In this document: positions 44,339 through 52,854 of the stretch, piece by piece
How positions within the stretch are numbered: the stretch's first letter is position 1
Layout: the number at the start of each line of letters is the position of its first letter
From: DATHVR01 sp035461175
Lineage (GTDB): Bacteria > Actinomycetota > Acidimicrobiia > Spongiisociales > ZC4RG35
DNA length: 64,000 bases
Direction of reading: 5' to 3'
NCBI GenBank assembly: GCA_035461175.1
Contig: DATHVR010000151.1
Coordinates: forward strand, 1-64,000
Made by a program: the position numbers and the translations under genes
Notes under the pieces: generated by a model
Told to the model about the DNA's origin: nothing
What the model saw: the letters and a program-made list of their open reading frames with translations, nothing else
The model's database searches: none

Positions 44339-45303
44339 AGACGGTGGTCGGGGGCGATGTAGGTGACGCGCTGCTCCACCGCATAGGGGACGGGAAGGTC
44401 AACGAGGTCGGCCCTTCCTTCCACCAGCCGCTGACCCAGCGCCACGAACCAGGTGTCGTTCGGCACCTCCCACGGCCAGCGCCGGATCCCGACCCGGGCC
44501 CCGACGATGCCTCCGACCAGTGCCCCCAGGGGACTGCCGCCCACCGTCGCCGCCTCGGACAGGATCATCTGGGGATCCCGACCGATCACCGTCCCCAGCA
44601 CCAACCCCGCCAGCGCCAACCCCACCGGATCCGAACCGACGGCCGTCACCAGCTCCACCGCGGGGACACCTACCAGTTGGGAAGCCTCACGGATACGGCT
44701 CAGGGTGAGGGCGATCTGGTCCAGGTGGGCGTATCGAAGTGGTTCCTCCTCTACCAGCCTCGCCGCCCGGGCCGCCACATCCGTCACCGCCATCAGCATG
44801 TCACGGCCGTTCTGGGCGAAGCAGGCCGCCGCCACCGCTCCCGCCGCCGCCGCCGCCATCACGGCTGTGGGGCCGTCGAGGTGGGTGACCCGGGCCGACT
44901 GCAACGCAGCCTCGATCAGATCCTCGGGACGACGCCGGTACCACATCCCGATCGGGGTCACCCGGACGACCGGATCCAATCCCGGTTCGGAGCGGTACTC
45001 GGGCTCGCCGCCGTGGGCCGAGTCGAGCCAGGCCCGCAACGCATCCGAGGGTCGGCGGAGTACGCTCGGATCGCGGGAATCGCCGTCCATGTCGACCAGT
45101 TCGGAGAGCATGAGCTCGCGTTCGAACGACCCGTGCCGGAGCAGGTGGTAGGCAACGACCAGCGACTGCTGGGTGGAGGCGGCATAACCGCCCTCGAAGT
45201 CGCCGCCGGCGGCATCGCCGACGGCCACCCCCAGCATCGCACCTGCCCCCTCATTGACGGGTAGGGAGAAGCGTGTACCGGCTTCTTCCGACATCGGCGC
45301 CAC
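44335..45303 (-). CDS. ADP-ribosylglycohydrolase-like protein, metal ligands altered
   Basis: 322 residues of the all-helical ARH/DraG fold: GAMLGVAVGDAAGG at the start, LGALVGGIVGARVGI near the end. The normal metal-binding DDTQ is STQQ here (about 43-46), and the normal late DxDT before the Gly-Ala motif is GGSP (255-258). It may therefore bind ADP-ribose or a nucleotide without hydrolysis. No partner ADP-ribosyltransferase is visible. Confidence 0.75.
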   Translation of the reverse strand: MAPMSEEAGTRFSLPVNEGAGAMLGVAVGDAAGGDFEGGYAASTQQSLVVAYHLLRHGSFERELMLSELVDMDGDSRDPSVLRRPSDALRAWLDSAHGGEPEYRSEPGLDPVVRVTPIGMWYRRRPEDLIEAALQSARVTHLDGPTAVMAAAAAGAVAAACFAQNGRDMLMAVTDVAARAARLVEEEPLRYAHLDQIALTLSRIREASQLVGVPAVELVTAVGSDPVGLALAGLVLGTVIGRDPQMILSEAATVGGSPLGALVGGIVGARVGIRRWPWEVPNDTWFVALGQRLVEGRADLVDLPVPYAVEQRVTYIAPDHRL

Positions 45304-45372
45304 GGTAACCCGACCCGAAATCCGTTCCAGGGGTCGTCCGACCTACGCTCTGCGCCAACCTCCAGGAGGAAC

Positions 45373-46311
45373 ATGGCCCGGCTGATGCTGATCGCCAACC
45401 CGGCGGCCTCGCAGTTCACCGGCGGCGACCACCGCCAGATCGTCCGCCTGCTGTCGCGCGAGCATCTGGTGGAGGCGGTGTGGCCCAACTCGGCCGCCGA
45501 CGCCCGGGTCATCGCCGCCGACGCCGTCACGGCCGGATTCGACGGCGTGGTGGCGATGGGCGGGGACGGGATCGTGCACCAGGTGGCGCAATCGCTGGTC
45601 GGAACGGAGGTGTTCCTCGGTGTGCTTCCCGCCGGGACGACCAACGTGTTCGCTCGCCAGATCGGCCTCCCCAACCGGGCCACCCGGGCCGCCCGCCTCC
45701 TCGCCACCGCGCCCGAACTGGTCCACCGACCGGTGGTCACGGTCGAGGGCGTCGATCCCGATGGCGGCACCAGCCTCCATCATGCCGTTTTCGCCGTGGG
45801 GGCAGGGGTGGACGCCGACATCGTCGCCGCCGCCGAGACCGAGCCCTATCGCAAGTACCGCTTCGGCGCCTTTCACTACGCCCGCACCGCCATCTCACTC
45901 CTGTGGCGTGACATCCGGCGTCGCCGCCCCGAGATCACCCTCAGGACCACCGATGGCCGCTGGGCGGGCGCCATCGGGGTGATGGCACAGTTCCATCCTG
46001 CCTTTACCTACTTCGGGCGACGACCGCTGCGCCTCGAGCCCGGGGCCCCTGAGCCGATGACCCTGATGGTGATGGAACGCCTGCCCATGCGCCGTCTCCC
46101 CTCTCTCCTCGGCCACCTCTTCGTCGGAGCCTCGCTTGACGGCGTGAAGGGGCTTCAAGTCTGGGACCGGGTGGAGGAGTTCACTTTGACGGCTCCGGTT
46201 CCTTTCCGAATGGAGGCCGACGGCGAACTGGTCGGACCGTTCTCGGCGACCACCGTGCGCTTCAGACCCGAGGCCCTCTGGGTGGCAGGTCCTCCCGCCG
46301 AGTCAGCCTGA
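45373..46311 (+). CDS. Diacylglycerol/lipid kinase
   Basis: 312 residues with the DAGK catalytic domain: IANPAAS, the nucleotide loop GGDGIVHQV (63-), and LPAGTTNVFARQIGLP. GVGAG-type second domain motif AVGAGVDADIV and PFRMEADGELV follow. It phosphorylates diacylglycerol or a related lipid at the membrane face. An AGGAGG site precedes the ATG. Confidence 0.9.
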   Translation: MARLMLIANPAASQFTGGDHRQIVRLLSREHLVEAVWPNSAADARVIAADAVTAGFDGVVAMGGDGIVHQVAQSLVGTEVFLGVLPAGTTNVFARQIGLPNRATRAARLLATAPELVHRPVVTVEGVDPDGGTSLHHAVFAVGAGVDADIVAAAETEPYRKYRFGAFHYARTAISLLWRDIRRRRPEITLRTTDGRWAGAIGVMAQFHPAFTYFGRRPLRLEPGAPEPMTLMVMERLPMRRLPSLLGHLFVGASLDGVKGLQVWDRVEEFTLTAPVPFRMEADGELVGPFSATTVRFRPEALWVAGPPAESA

Positions 46312-47709
46312 GCCCAGCCGCCGCTCCAGTTCGGCCAGGGCCAGATTGAGCTCGGTGGCCGCCGCCGTCACCCCGGCCCGCCGGCGCAGCACGCCGCGCA
46401 GGCGCCGTCCGAGTTGAGCGTCGATCTGGCGAGAAATGGGATCGACGAGCTCTCGCCGGTATTCGGCCACGAGGCGTTCTCTGACCCGGGCACGATGAGT
46501 CGACGTCCAGGAGCCGACTCCGACCCAGATCGCCAGGGCGACGACCGCCACCACCGCCGGCCACAGCAACTCGCCGCCCGACCGCAACCGATCGAATCCC
46601 CAGAACAGCCCCGCCACCATCACCACCAGGGCAGCCCAGCGGAGCGGGGAGACCCACGCCGGCGCCGGCGGTGGCTCCGGCAGCCGGTAGGCGCCCGATG
46701 CCTCGTAAGCGACCTCGACCGCCGATCCGACCTCGGCTGACCCCACCTCTTCGCGGAGGGAAACACCGGCACCTCCCCCTACCTCGTCGGCCAGGTCGGC
46801 CAGGAACCGGCTCAGGTGAGCCTCACACCCGCGCCGGTCCCCTATGGCGAGACGCTCGGCTGCAACCAGGCGGGCCTCGTCCCAGCGGGGTCCGAATCCG
46901 ACCCCTCCGGACAGGTCGGGAGCGGCCGACAACTGCCGGGCCGCTTCGCCCAGGTCGGTGGCGAGCTTCTCGTACACCGTCTGTTTGACGTCGACGGTCT
47001 TTTCAAGCGTCCCGATCAGCTCCTCGATGCCGATCGGGGGCCCGGCCGTGGGGTCGGCGGCCACGGTCACTATGAGGGGCTCGGGTATGCCGTCGGCGAT
47101 GAGCGAATCACGCAGGTCGGTCACCATTGTGTCGATCGTGTCCTGGTCGAGGCGATCGATCTGGTTGAGGACGAATACGAACTGACGGTGGTAGGCGGCC
47201 AGACGACGCACGTAGCCCTCGTGGAGCAGGCGATCCTGGTACTTCTCGGGGTCGATCACCCACAGCACCAGGTCCACCCGGGGCAGCAACTGCTCGACCG
47301 TGTGCCGGTGATCGACGACGACCGAGTCGGTGTCGGGCAGGTCGAGGAGGGCCAGCCACGGGTGGAGGTCCTGTCCCACCCGGTTCTCGACGCCGAGGTC
47401 ATCGAGCAGCCGTACCAGTCCTGGTTCAGGGTTGGCGGGGATCCAGGCCACCGGAATGCCGGTGGTGGGACGCATCCCACCCGACTCCGTCACCACCTCT
47501 CCTGCCAGCGCGTTGATCAGGCTGGACTTTCCCGATCCCGTGCCCCCCGCCACCGCCGCCACCAGGGTGTCCCCGAGGTATCCGGCCCGATCCCGCACCG
47601 ACCGCACGGTGTGGGCGACCGGATCGAGCGTGGCGGGGTCGACCAGGCCGTCGGCGGCGGCGATGACCCGGTCGAAGGCGTCGAGTGCCGCCTGCAGGTC
47701 ACCCCGCAT
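46303..47709 (-). CDS. Dynamin-like GTPase with membrane hairpin, partner A
   Basis: 468 residues from ATG 47709. GTPase P-loop GGTGSGKSSLIN (55-), G2 Thr in RPTTGIP, G3 DLPDTDS, G4 NQID, then a helical middle and two close hydrophobic segments (WAALVVMVAGLFWGF and WPAVVAVVALAIWVGV) before a helical tail. This is the layout of bacterial dynamin-like proteins that come in adjacent pairs. It overlaps partner B by 11 bases. Confidence 0.8.
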   Translation of the reverse strand: MRGDLQAALDAFDRVIAAADGLVDPATLDPVAHTVRSVRDRAGYLGDTLVAAVAGGTGSGKSSLINALAGEVVTESGGMRPTTGIPVAWIPANPEPGLVRLLDDLGVENRVGQDLHPWLALLDLPDTDSVVVDHRHTVEQLLPRVDLVLWVIDPEKYQDRLLHEGYVRRLAAYHRQFVFVLNQIDRLDQDTIDTMVTDLRDSLIADGIPEPLIVTVAADPTAGPPIGIEELIGTLEKTVDVKQTVYEKLATDLGEAARQLSAAPDLSGGVGFGPRWDEARLVAAERLAIGDRRGCEAHLSRFLADLADEVGGGAGVSLREEVGSAEVGSAVEVAYEASGAYRLPEPPPAPAWVSPLRWAALVVMVAGLFWGFDRLRSGGELLWPAVVAVVALAIWVGVGSWTSTHRARVRERLVAEYRRELVDPISRQIDAQLGRRLRGVLRRRAGVTAAATELNLALAELERRLGSG

Positions 47710-49363
47710 GGAAACGCTCCGACTCCATCTCCACAGCCGCCGCCGCCTCCCGGATGATCCCGGCCATCTCCACCGGATCGGTGGCGGCCCGGAGGACGTG
47801 GCGGAAACGATCCGCCTCGATCCCAAAGGCGCGTTCCAGCGACTCGAGCAGGCCGGCCTGGGCGGATCCCGACAGCGAGCGGGCCGCCGCCCGGCCCAGG
47901 ACGTGCTCGAGAATTCCCTGCTGGGCCGCCGCCGCCCCCGCCGCCACTCCCATCTCTGCTCCGGTCAACCCTCCGGTGGCGGCGAAGACGGCGAGGATCG
48001 TCCCAATCGCGGCGGCGTTGACTCCGGTCGAAGCGACCCGGGCCGCTCGAAAACGACCGGGAGCTTCCTCTTCCACCATCCGGGTGAGACCGGCCAGCCA
48101 CTCGTCCACCAGCACCGCGACCTCCTCCCGGGCCTCCTCCGAGGCGGCTCGCAGGTCGGGGGTGACCAGCGAACTCCCGATCTCGTCGACATCCCAGGCG
48201 GTGGCCACGGCCCGGGCGGCCCGATCGAGGCGGGTCGACACGGCATCCACCAGTTCGCGCCGGGCCTCCTGCTCCAGAGCATCCACCACCGCCGCCGGTT
48301 GACCGGTGAGGCGATCGGCAACGTCGCGCAGCCACGAGGCCGACCCCTTCACCCAGCGTGCCACCTCGCCCGTCCCCACCCGTTCGCTCCAGCGCTCTAC
48401 CACCTCGGTGCGGATCAGCGTCCCTCGCTCCAGTTCGCCGGTCAGCTCGGCCATCGCGTCGGCGTATGACCCCTCCACCACCGCCTCCAGCCGGCGCCGT
48501 TCCTCCTCCTGATCCTCCACGGCGGAGGCCACCTCTCCGGCGGCCTTCACCGTGTAGGCGGTGGCCCGCTCGGTGACCGCGGCGAGGACGCCGGCACGAT
48601 CACGGGCGATGAGCCGGAGGCGCTCGGCCAGCTTCGATACGGCCCGGGCGGGAAGGATGGCGGCCTCGCCCCGTACCCGTTGCTCCTGGATCGTGTAGAC
48701 CTCGTCGAAGGCGAGATCGCGGCGACGCAGGAGGGCGGAGTAGTCCGACACGGCTCCCGATGAACGCCGACTGAGGCGGTTGAGAACGTAGAGGACCACG
48801 CTGCCGCGCCGGTCGATCGCCGACAGCACCTCCCAGGGCACGGCGTCCGCATAGCGCTGAGCCGAAGTGAGAAAAACCACCACGTCGGCGTGGCTGAGGA
48901 TCTCCTGGGTGACCAACCGGTGGTCGACCACGTAGGAGTCGATGTCGGGTGTGTCGACGATCGTGATGTCAGACAGCAGCGGGTGGGTGTCGGTGACCAC
49001 CTTCGCCGCCACGGAACCGATCTGCTCGTAGCGTTGGGAGTGGTCGGGATGAGCCCACACCACCGGCTGTCGTGTGGTGGGCCGCAGCGGCCCCGGTCGG
49101 GACACCTCCCGTTCGGCGAGCGAGTTGACCACCGTCGACTTGCCGGAGCCGGTCGGCCCAGCCACCACCACCAGCAGGGGCGCCTCCGGATCGCCCAGAC
49201 GCGGAATCAGATAGCTACGGACCACTCCCACGAGTTCGTCGCGGTGGCTCCTGCGGCTCTCCTGCCGGGAGGACTGGAGCCCGAAGCCGACGGCGCCGAC
49301 CTCGTCGCCCAGGCGATCGAGGTCGGCGCGGAGCCGCGCGGCGCGTGCGATTGGCGGTGGCAT
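47699..49363 (-). CDS. Dynamin-like GTPase with membrane hairpin, partner B
   Basis: 554 residues from ATG 49363. P-loop GPTGSGKSTVVN (69-), RPTTRQP, G3 DTPDIDS, a weak G4 (LNRLS), long charged helices, a hydrophobic hairpin (AAAIGTILAVFAATGGLTGAEMG...), and a C-terminal helix. With partner A it resembles the DynA/DynB or IniA/IniC type pairs of actinobacteria that remodel the membrane at septa or under stress. Confidence 0.8.
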   Translation of the reverse strand: MPPPIARAARLRADLDRLGDEVGAVGFGLQSSRQESRRSHRDELVGVVRSYLIPRLGDPEAPLLVVVAGPTGSGKSTVVNSLAEREVSRPGPLRPTTRQPVVWAHPDHSQRYEQIGSVAAKVVTDTHPLLSDITIVDTPDIDSYVVDHRLVTQEILSHADVVVFLTSAQRYADAVPWEVLSAIDRRGSVVLYVLNRLSRRSSGAVSDYSALLRRRDLAFDEVYTIQEQRVRGEAAILPARAVSKLAERLRLIARDRAGVLAAVTERATAYTVKAAGEVASAVEDQEEERRRLEAVVEGSYADAMAELTGELERGTLIRTEVVERWSERVGTGEVARWVKGSASWLRDVADRLTGQPAAVVDALEQEARRELVDAVSTRLDRAARAVATAWDVDEIGSSLVTPDLRAASEEAREEVAVLVDEWLAGLTRMVEEEAPGRFRAARVASTGVNAAAIGTILAVFAATGGLTGAEMGVAAGAAAAQQGILEHVLGRAAARSLSGSAQAGLLESLERAFGIEADRFRHVLRAATDPVEMAGIIREAAAAVEMESERFHAG

Positions 49364-49415
49364 GTGCCAATTGTGGCATCGGCCCGGTGGCTGGAGGAAC
49401 CGTTCTCCGGCGTGG

Positions 49416-49485
49416 GCAACCCAGGGCCGGCGACAGCGCTTTCCGCGGTGAGCAACCCAGGCTTGGCGACAGCGCTTTCCGCGGT
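49416..49485. repeat. Two-copy 36-bp tandem repeat
   Basis: A 34-base block beginning GCAACCCAGG and ending GCGCTTTCCGCGGT occurs at 49416-49449 and 49452-49485, a 36-bp period. A third, partial copy of the end (CCGTTCTCCGGCGT) lies just before. It fills the gap between the GTPase pair and the FAD gene. No convincing frame. Confidence 0.7.
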
Positions 49486-49508
49486 CCCCGGCGGCAAGCT
49501 CCGCCGGC

Positions 49509-50693
49509 TCAGATGATCCGGCCGGGGTGCTCGTGAAGGGGCACGCCGGCGATGATCCGCTCCGGACCAAGCCGGGAAAGGTCGAGAAACGGCTCGCGTC
49601 CCGTGATCGACTCGGCCAGATAGCGGCCGACCGCGTGGCACTGCTGGTATCCATGGCCGCTGAATCCGGTGGCCTGGTACAGGCCCGCGATTGTCGGCCA
49701 CTCCCCCACGATCGCATTCGAGTCGAGCAGGTTCTGGGCGTAGAGACCTGCCCACGAGCGGACCACCTCGAGACGGTCGAAGGCCGGGAAGTTGTCGACT
49801 AGTTCCGGCCACACGACCTCGTAGAAGCGGGATCGGTCGGCCGGGGTGAAATCGAAACCGACGGGATCGTCGGGCAGCGACCAGGCGATGAGGTAGGTGC
49901 CCGGGTGCTCGGGGATGACATAGACCCCCGAAGGGGCGAAGGCGCTGGGGAGCAGGGTGTCGGCGCCGACGTCGGTGGCCACCACGTACACCGTGCGCAT
50001 GATGGGAACGACGGGAATCTCGACCCCGGCCGTGGCCAGCAGTTCGGTCGACCAGGCGCCCGCGCACACCACCACCGCCCCGGCCACGATCTCCTCTCCC
50101 CCAGCGGTCTCGACACCCCGGACCCGATCCCCGTCGACGAGCAGGCGAACGACCTCGGCGCTCTCGAACTGCGCCCCCCGGCTCTCGGCGGCGCGGCGGT
50201 AGCCGTTGGTGACCGCCGTGGGATCGACCGAACCGTCCTCCGGCCCGAACGTGCCGCCGACGAAGCGTTCGGCGGCGAAAGGGGCGAAGCGGTTGCGAAT
50301 CTGGTCGATGTCCAGCCATTCGACGTTGCAGCCCAGACGGCGCTGGTGCTCGAGGCCGTCACGGGCGGCGGCCTCGTTGTCCGGGTCGACCATGAACAGG
50401 TTCCCCTGCTTGAGCATCGACACCTCGGGCCGGAACTCGCCTACCGCCATCCGATCGCCGAAGTCCTCCAGCACCTCCATCGCGTAGCGAGAGATGGCGA
50501 TGTTCTCGTCGAGGTTGAACTGGATCCGGACATTGCCGTCGGAGAGCAGAGTCGAGGACCGGGCCAGCGTGAGGTCCCTGTCCAGGACACGGACACCCAG
50601 CGAGGGGTCGACATCGAGGAGGTGGAAGGCGGTGGAGGCCCCCATACAGGCGCCCCCCACCACGATGACGTCGGGGTGGAGACTGGTCGGCAT
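49509..50693 (-). CDS. FAD-dependent oxidoreductase (DAO family)
   Basis: 394 residues from ATG 50693. N-terminal FAD site DVIVVGGACMGASTAFHL, a second FAD strand AGAVVVCAGAWS, and a C-terminal GLYQATGFSGHGYQQCHAVGRYLAE typical of sarcosine/D-amino-acid oxidase-type enzymes. The acceptor and substrate are unknown. Confidence 0.87.
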   Translation of the reverse strand: MPTSLHPDVIVVGGACMGASTAFHLLDVDPSLGVRVLDRDLTLARSSTLLSDGNVRIQFNLDENIAISRYAMEVLEDFGDRMAVGEFRPEVSMLKQGNLFMVDPDNEAAARDGLEHQRRLGCNVEWLDIDQIRNRFAPFAAERFVGGTFGPEDGSVDPTAVTNGYRRAAESRGAQFESAEVVRLLVDGDRVRGVETAGGEEIVAGAVVVCAGAWSTELLATAGVEIPVVPIMRTVYVVATDVGADTLLPSAFAPSGVYVIPEHPGTYLIAWSLPDDPVGFDFTPADRSRFYEVVWPELVDNFPAFDRLEVVRSWAGLYAQNLLDSNAIVGEWPTIAGLYQATGFSGHGYQQCHAVGRYLAESITGREPFLDLSRLGPERIIAGVPLHEHPGRII

Positions 50694-50765
50694 AGACGGC
50701 ACTCTAAGGCCTGGCCGGATACCCACCTTAGGGAACCGTGGCTCCGGGGCCGACGTCCCATCGGC

Positions 50766-51263
50766 ATGCGCCAACTCGCCATTCTCATCTCTCTCCTCTC
50801 CCTCTCGGCCTGTGGTGGTGTGCTGCCGGACACGTTCACCGCGGAGGATCTGCCCGACCCGGCGGCGTTGACGATGGAGTGGGGATGCGGGCACGGGTTC
50901 TGGCTGGGCACCAGCGACCAGACGGCCGCCCTGCAAGTTGCCTATACCGGCGAGGGGTCACCCCCGGCCACCGCCGACCTACCCTCGCCCGACTGGGATG
51001 TCAGGCTGATCGTCGGCAGCGACCTCTACGCCAACTGGTGCGACGACGTCATCGAGCCGGGCGAGCCCACCCCGGTCGAGCACTGGGTTCTCCCTGTGAC
51101 CGGGGGCCGGATCACCGTGCTGGGCGAAGCCCCCGAACCTTTCTCGGGAGGCGAGCTGAGATTCACCGCCGACGACCTGGTGGTGGAACTTCCCGACGGC
51201 GCGACGGCGCCCTGGGGCGATTTCTCGGGCCGCAACCCCACCTGGGGATTCTTCGCCGGCTGA
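50766..51263 (+). CDS. Small exported lipoprotein, no known family
   Basis: 165 residues from ATG 50766. Signal peptide with lipobox LSAC near residue 16, then a beta-rich domain with two cysteines (WGCGHGFWLG, YANWCDD) that may form a disulfide. I do not recognise the family. It is divergent from the FAD gene and 31 bp from the next gene. Confidence 0.7.
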   Translation: MRQLAILISLLSLSACGGVLPDTFTAEDLPDPAALTMEWGCGHGFWLGTSDQTAALQVAYTGEGSPPATADLPSPDWDVRLIVGSDLYANWCDDVIEPGEPTPVEHWVLPVTGGRITVLGEAPEPFSGGELRFTADDLVVELPDGATAPWGDFSGRNPTWGFFAG

Positions 51264-51294
51264 AGATGTCACACCCCCCGGGTACGTTGCGGGC

Positions 51295-52620
51295 ATGGAC
51301 CAGCCCGACCTTCCCACCCAGCCGAATTCTCCCGACCAGGGAGCACCCCCGGCGCGTGCCGCGGCGATCTCGGTGCAGGGCGATCGGGTCAGGGTGGAGG
51401 ACCTCGAGTTCGACGACCCGGTCGTGGCCGAGATCCTCTCCCGCCAGGAGGGACCGGACCGGGTCCGGGCTCTGGTTCAGATGCTCGGCGTGGGCGCCCG
51501 GGGCATGACGTCGATGGGCCTCGGCCTCGAGTTGAGCGACGTGGATCGCCGGGTCAGGGCGACGGTGGCCGATGCCCTGGAGGAGGGCCGCCGGCACATG
51601 GGGTCCACGCTGGCGGAACTGCAGGCGGCGGTGGTGGGCTCGCTCGACCCTGACCAGCGCGCCTCGGTGGTGGCCCGCTGCCTGGACCAGCTCGAGACCT
51701 TTCGCTCCGACCTGACCGCGGCGGTGGACCCCGCCCTCCGGGGCAGCCACACCGCAATCCTTCTCGACGAGATGAAGGCGATGCTCGGCCCCGGCGGAGT
51801 GCTCGAACAGCGCCTCCGCTCCGCCCTCGATCCCGAGGCGGACGCCTCGGCCCTGGCCGGCACCCTCGGGCGACTCGAAACCCGACTCGACCAACTCCAC
51901 CAGCTGGTCTCCGAGGACCGGGGACGCCAGACCGAGGCCCTGCGGGGAACTGCCAAGGGTTTCGAGTACGAAGACGAGGTGGAAGATCGTCTGCGGCGCT
52001 GGGCCAAGGGGCGGGGCGCCGCCGTCGAACGCACCTCCAACTCCGCCGGCACCCGTGGCCAGGGCCTGGCGGGAGACTTCCTGGTCGAGCTCGCCGACGG
52101 CGCCCGGATCGTGATCGAGACCAAGAACACGGGCACACTCGCTCTCAACGGCACCACCGGCATTCTCTTCGAGTTGCGCCGGGCCCTCGACAACCGCCGG
52201 GCCGACGCCGGGGTGTGTCTGAGCCGGCTGCCGGCCTTCCCGGCCGAGGTGGGAGCGTTGGGGATCTACGGCGAGGTCGTGCTGGCCGTAGATGATGACG
52301 ACGACACCATGCTCGAAGCGGCCCTGGCCATCGCCGCCCACCGGGCCGCCCAATCGAAGCAGGCCGCCTCGGTGGTCGACGCCCGATTGATCGCCGAACG
52401 GGTGGAGCGGGTCCGCAACCTCGCCATCCAGTTGTCCAGCAGCAAACGCGCCCTGACCGACATCTCCGGATCGGTCGAGAAGGTCAAGCTGGGCCTCGAG
52501 ACCATCCGCACCGACCTGATCGAGGCGGCGGCCGACATCCACCTGGCCCTTCGCCCCGACCCCTCCGAGACCGGGGCCGACGTGATCGCGCTCGAACCCG
52601 GCCTGGTGCGGAGAGGCTGA
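51295..52620 (+). CDS. Coiled-coil protein with PD-(D/E)XK nuclease-like core
   Basis: 441 residues. N-terminal half and the end (about 350-420) are helical and coiled-coil like. The middle has a PD-(D/E)XK pattern: GDFLVEL (Asp261), then IVIETKN (Glu275-x-Lys277), preceded by the helix FEYEDEVEDRLRRWA. This spacing fits restriction-endonuclease-like cores such as those in RmuC- and Mrr-like proteins, but I do not recognise the family. Activity is inferred. Confidence 0.65.
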   Translation: MDQPDLPTQPNSPDQGAPPARAAAISVQGDRVRVEDLEFDDPVVAEILSRQEGPDRVRALVQMLGVGARGMTSMGLGLELSDVDRRVRATVADALEEGRRHMGSTLAELQAAVVGSLDPDQRASVVARCLDQLETFRSDLTAAVDPALRGSHTAILLDEMKAMLGPGGVLEQRLRSALDPEADASALAGTLGRLETRLDQLHQLVSEDRGRQTEALRGTAKGFEYEDEVEDRLRRWAKGRGAAVERTSNSAGTRGQGLAGDFLVELADGARIVIETKNTGTLALNGTTGILFELRRALDNRRADAGVCLSRLPAFPAEVGALGIYGEVVLAVDDDDDTMLEAALAIAAHRAAQSKQAASVVDARLIAERVERVRNLAIQLSSSKRALTDISGSVEKVKLGLETIRTDLIEAAADIHLALRPDPSETGADVIALEPGLVRRG

Positions 52621-52854
52621 ACCAACGGCCCGCAACCCTTCGGGAGGCTGAAACCGACCCACACCACGACGGCGACCGGCCGCCCGGGTTGCCACGAAAT
52701 GATCCCGGGCAGTCGGGAACGCTCCCCGGAGGGTGCAACCAGGAGTACTGAGTCGATCTCGTTTAGCCCGGGATGAGGTCTAGCCTACAATCGGCCCGAC
52801 CGGGGGACCTCGCTGTCGCGCCTGCCGGCCCCGATTCCGCCACCCATTAGAGAC
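52621..52854. other. Intergenic region before the VanW gene
   Basis: No gene seen. GCCCGGG (52682-52688) and CCCGGGC (52704-52710) form a 7-base inverted repeat that could end the upstream transcript. TACAAT at 52786-52791 is a plausible -10 for the VanW gene; its -35 is poor. No known riboswitch pattern was recognised. Confidence 0.4.

Noticed and set aside
52621..52854. Cyclic-di-AMP or cobalamin riboswitch before the VanW gene
   Set aside because: A few short resemblances exist but the conserved core blocks are not present in order.
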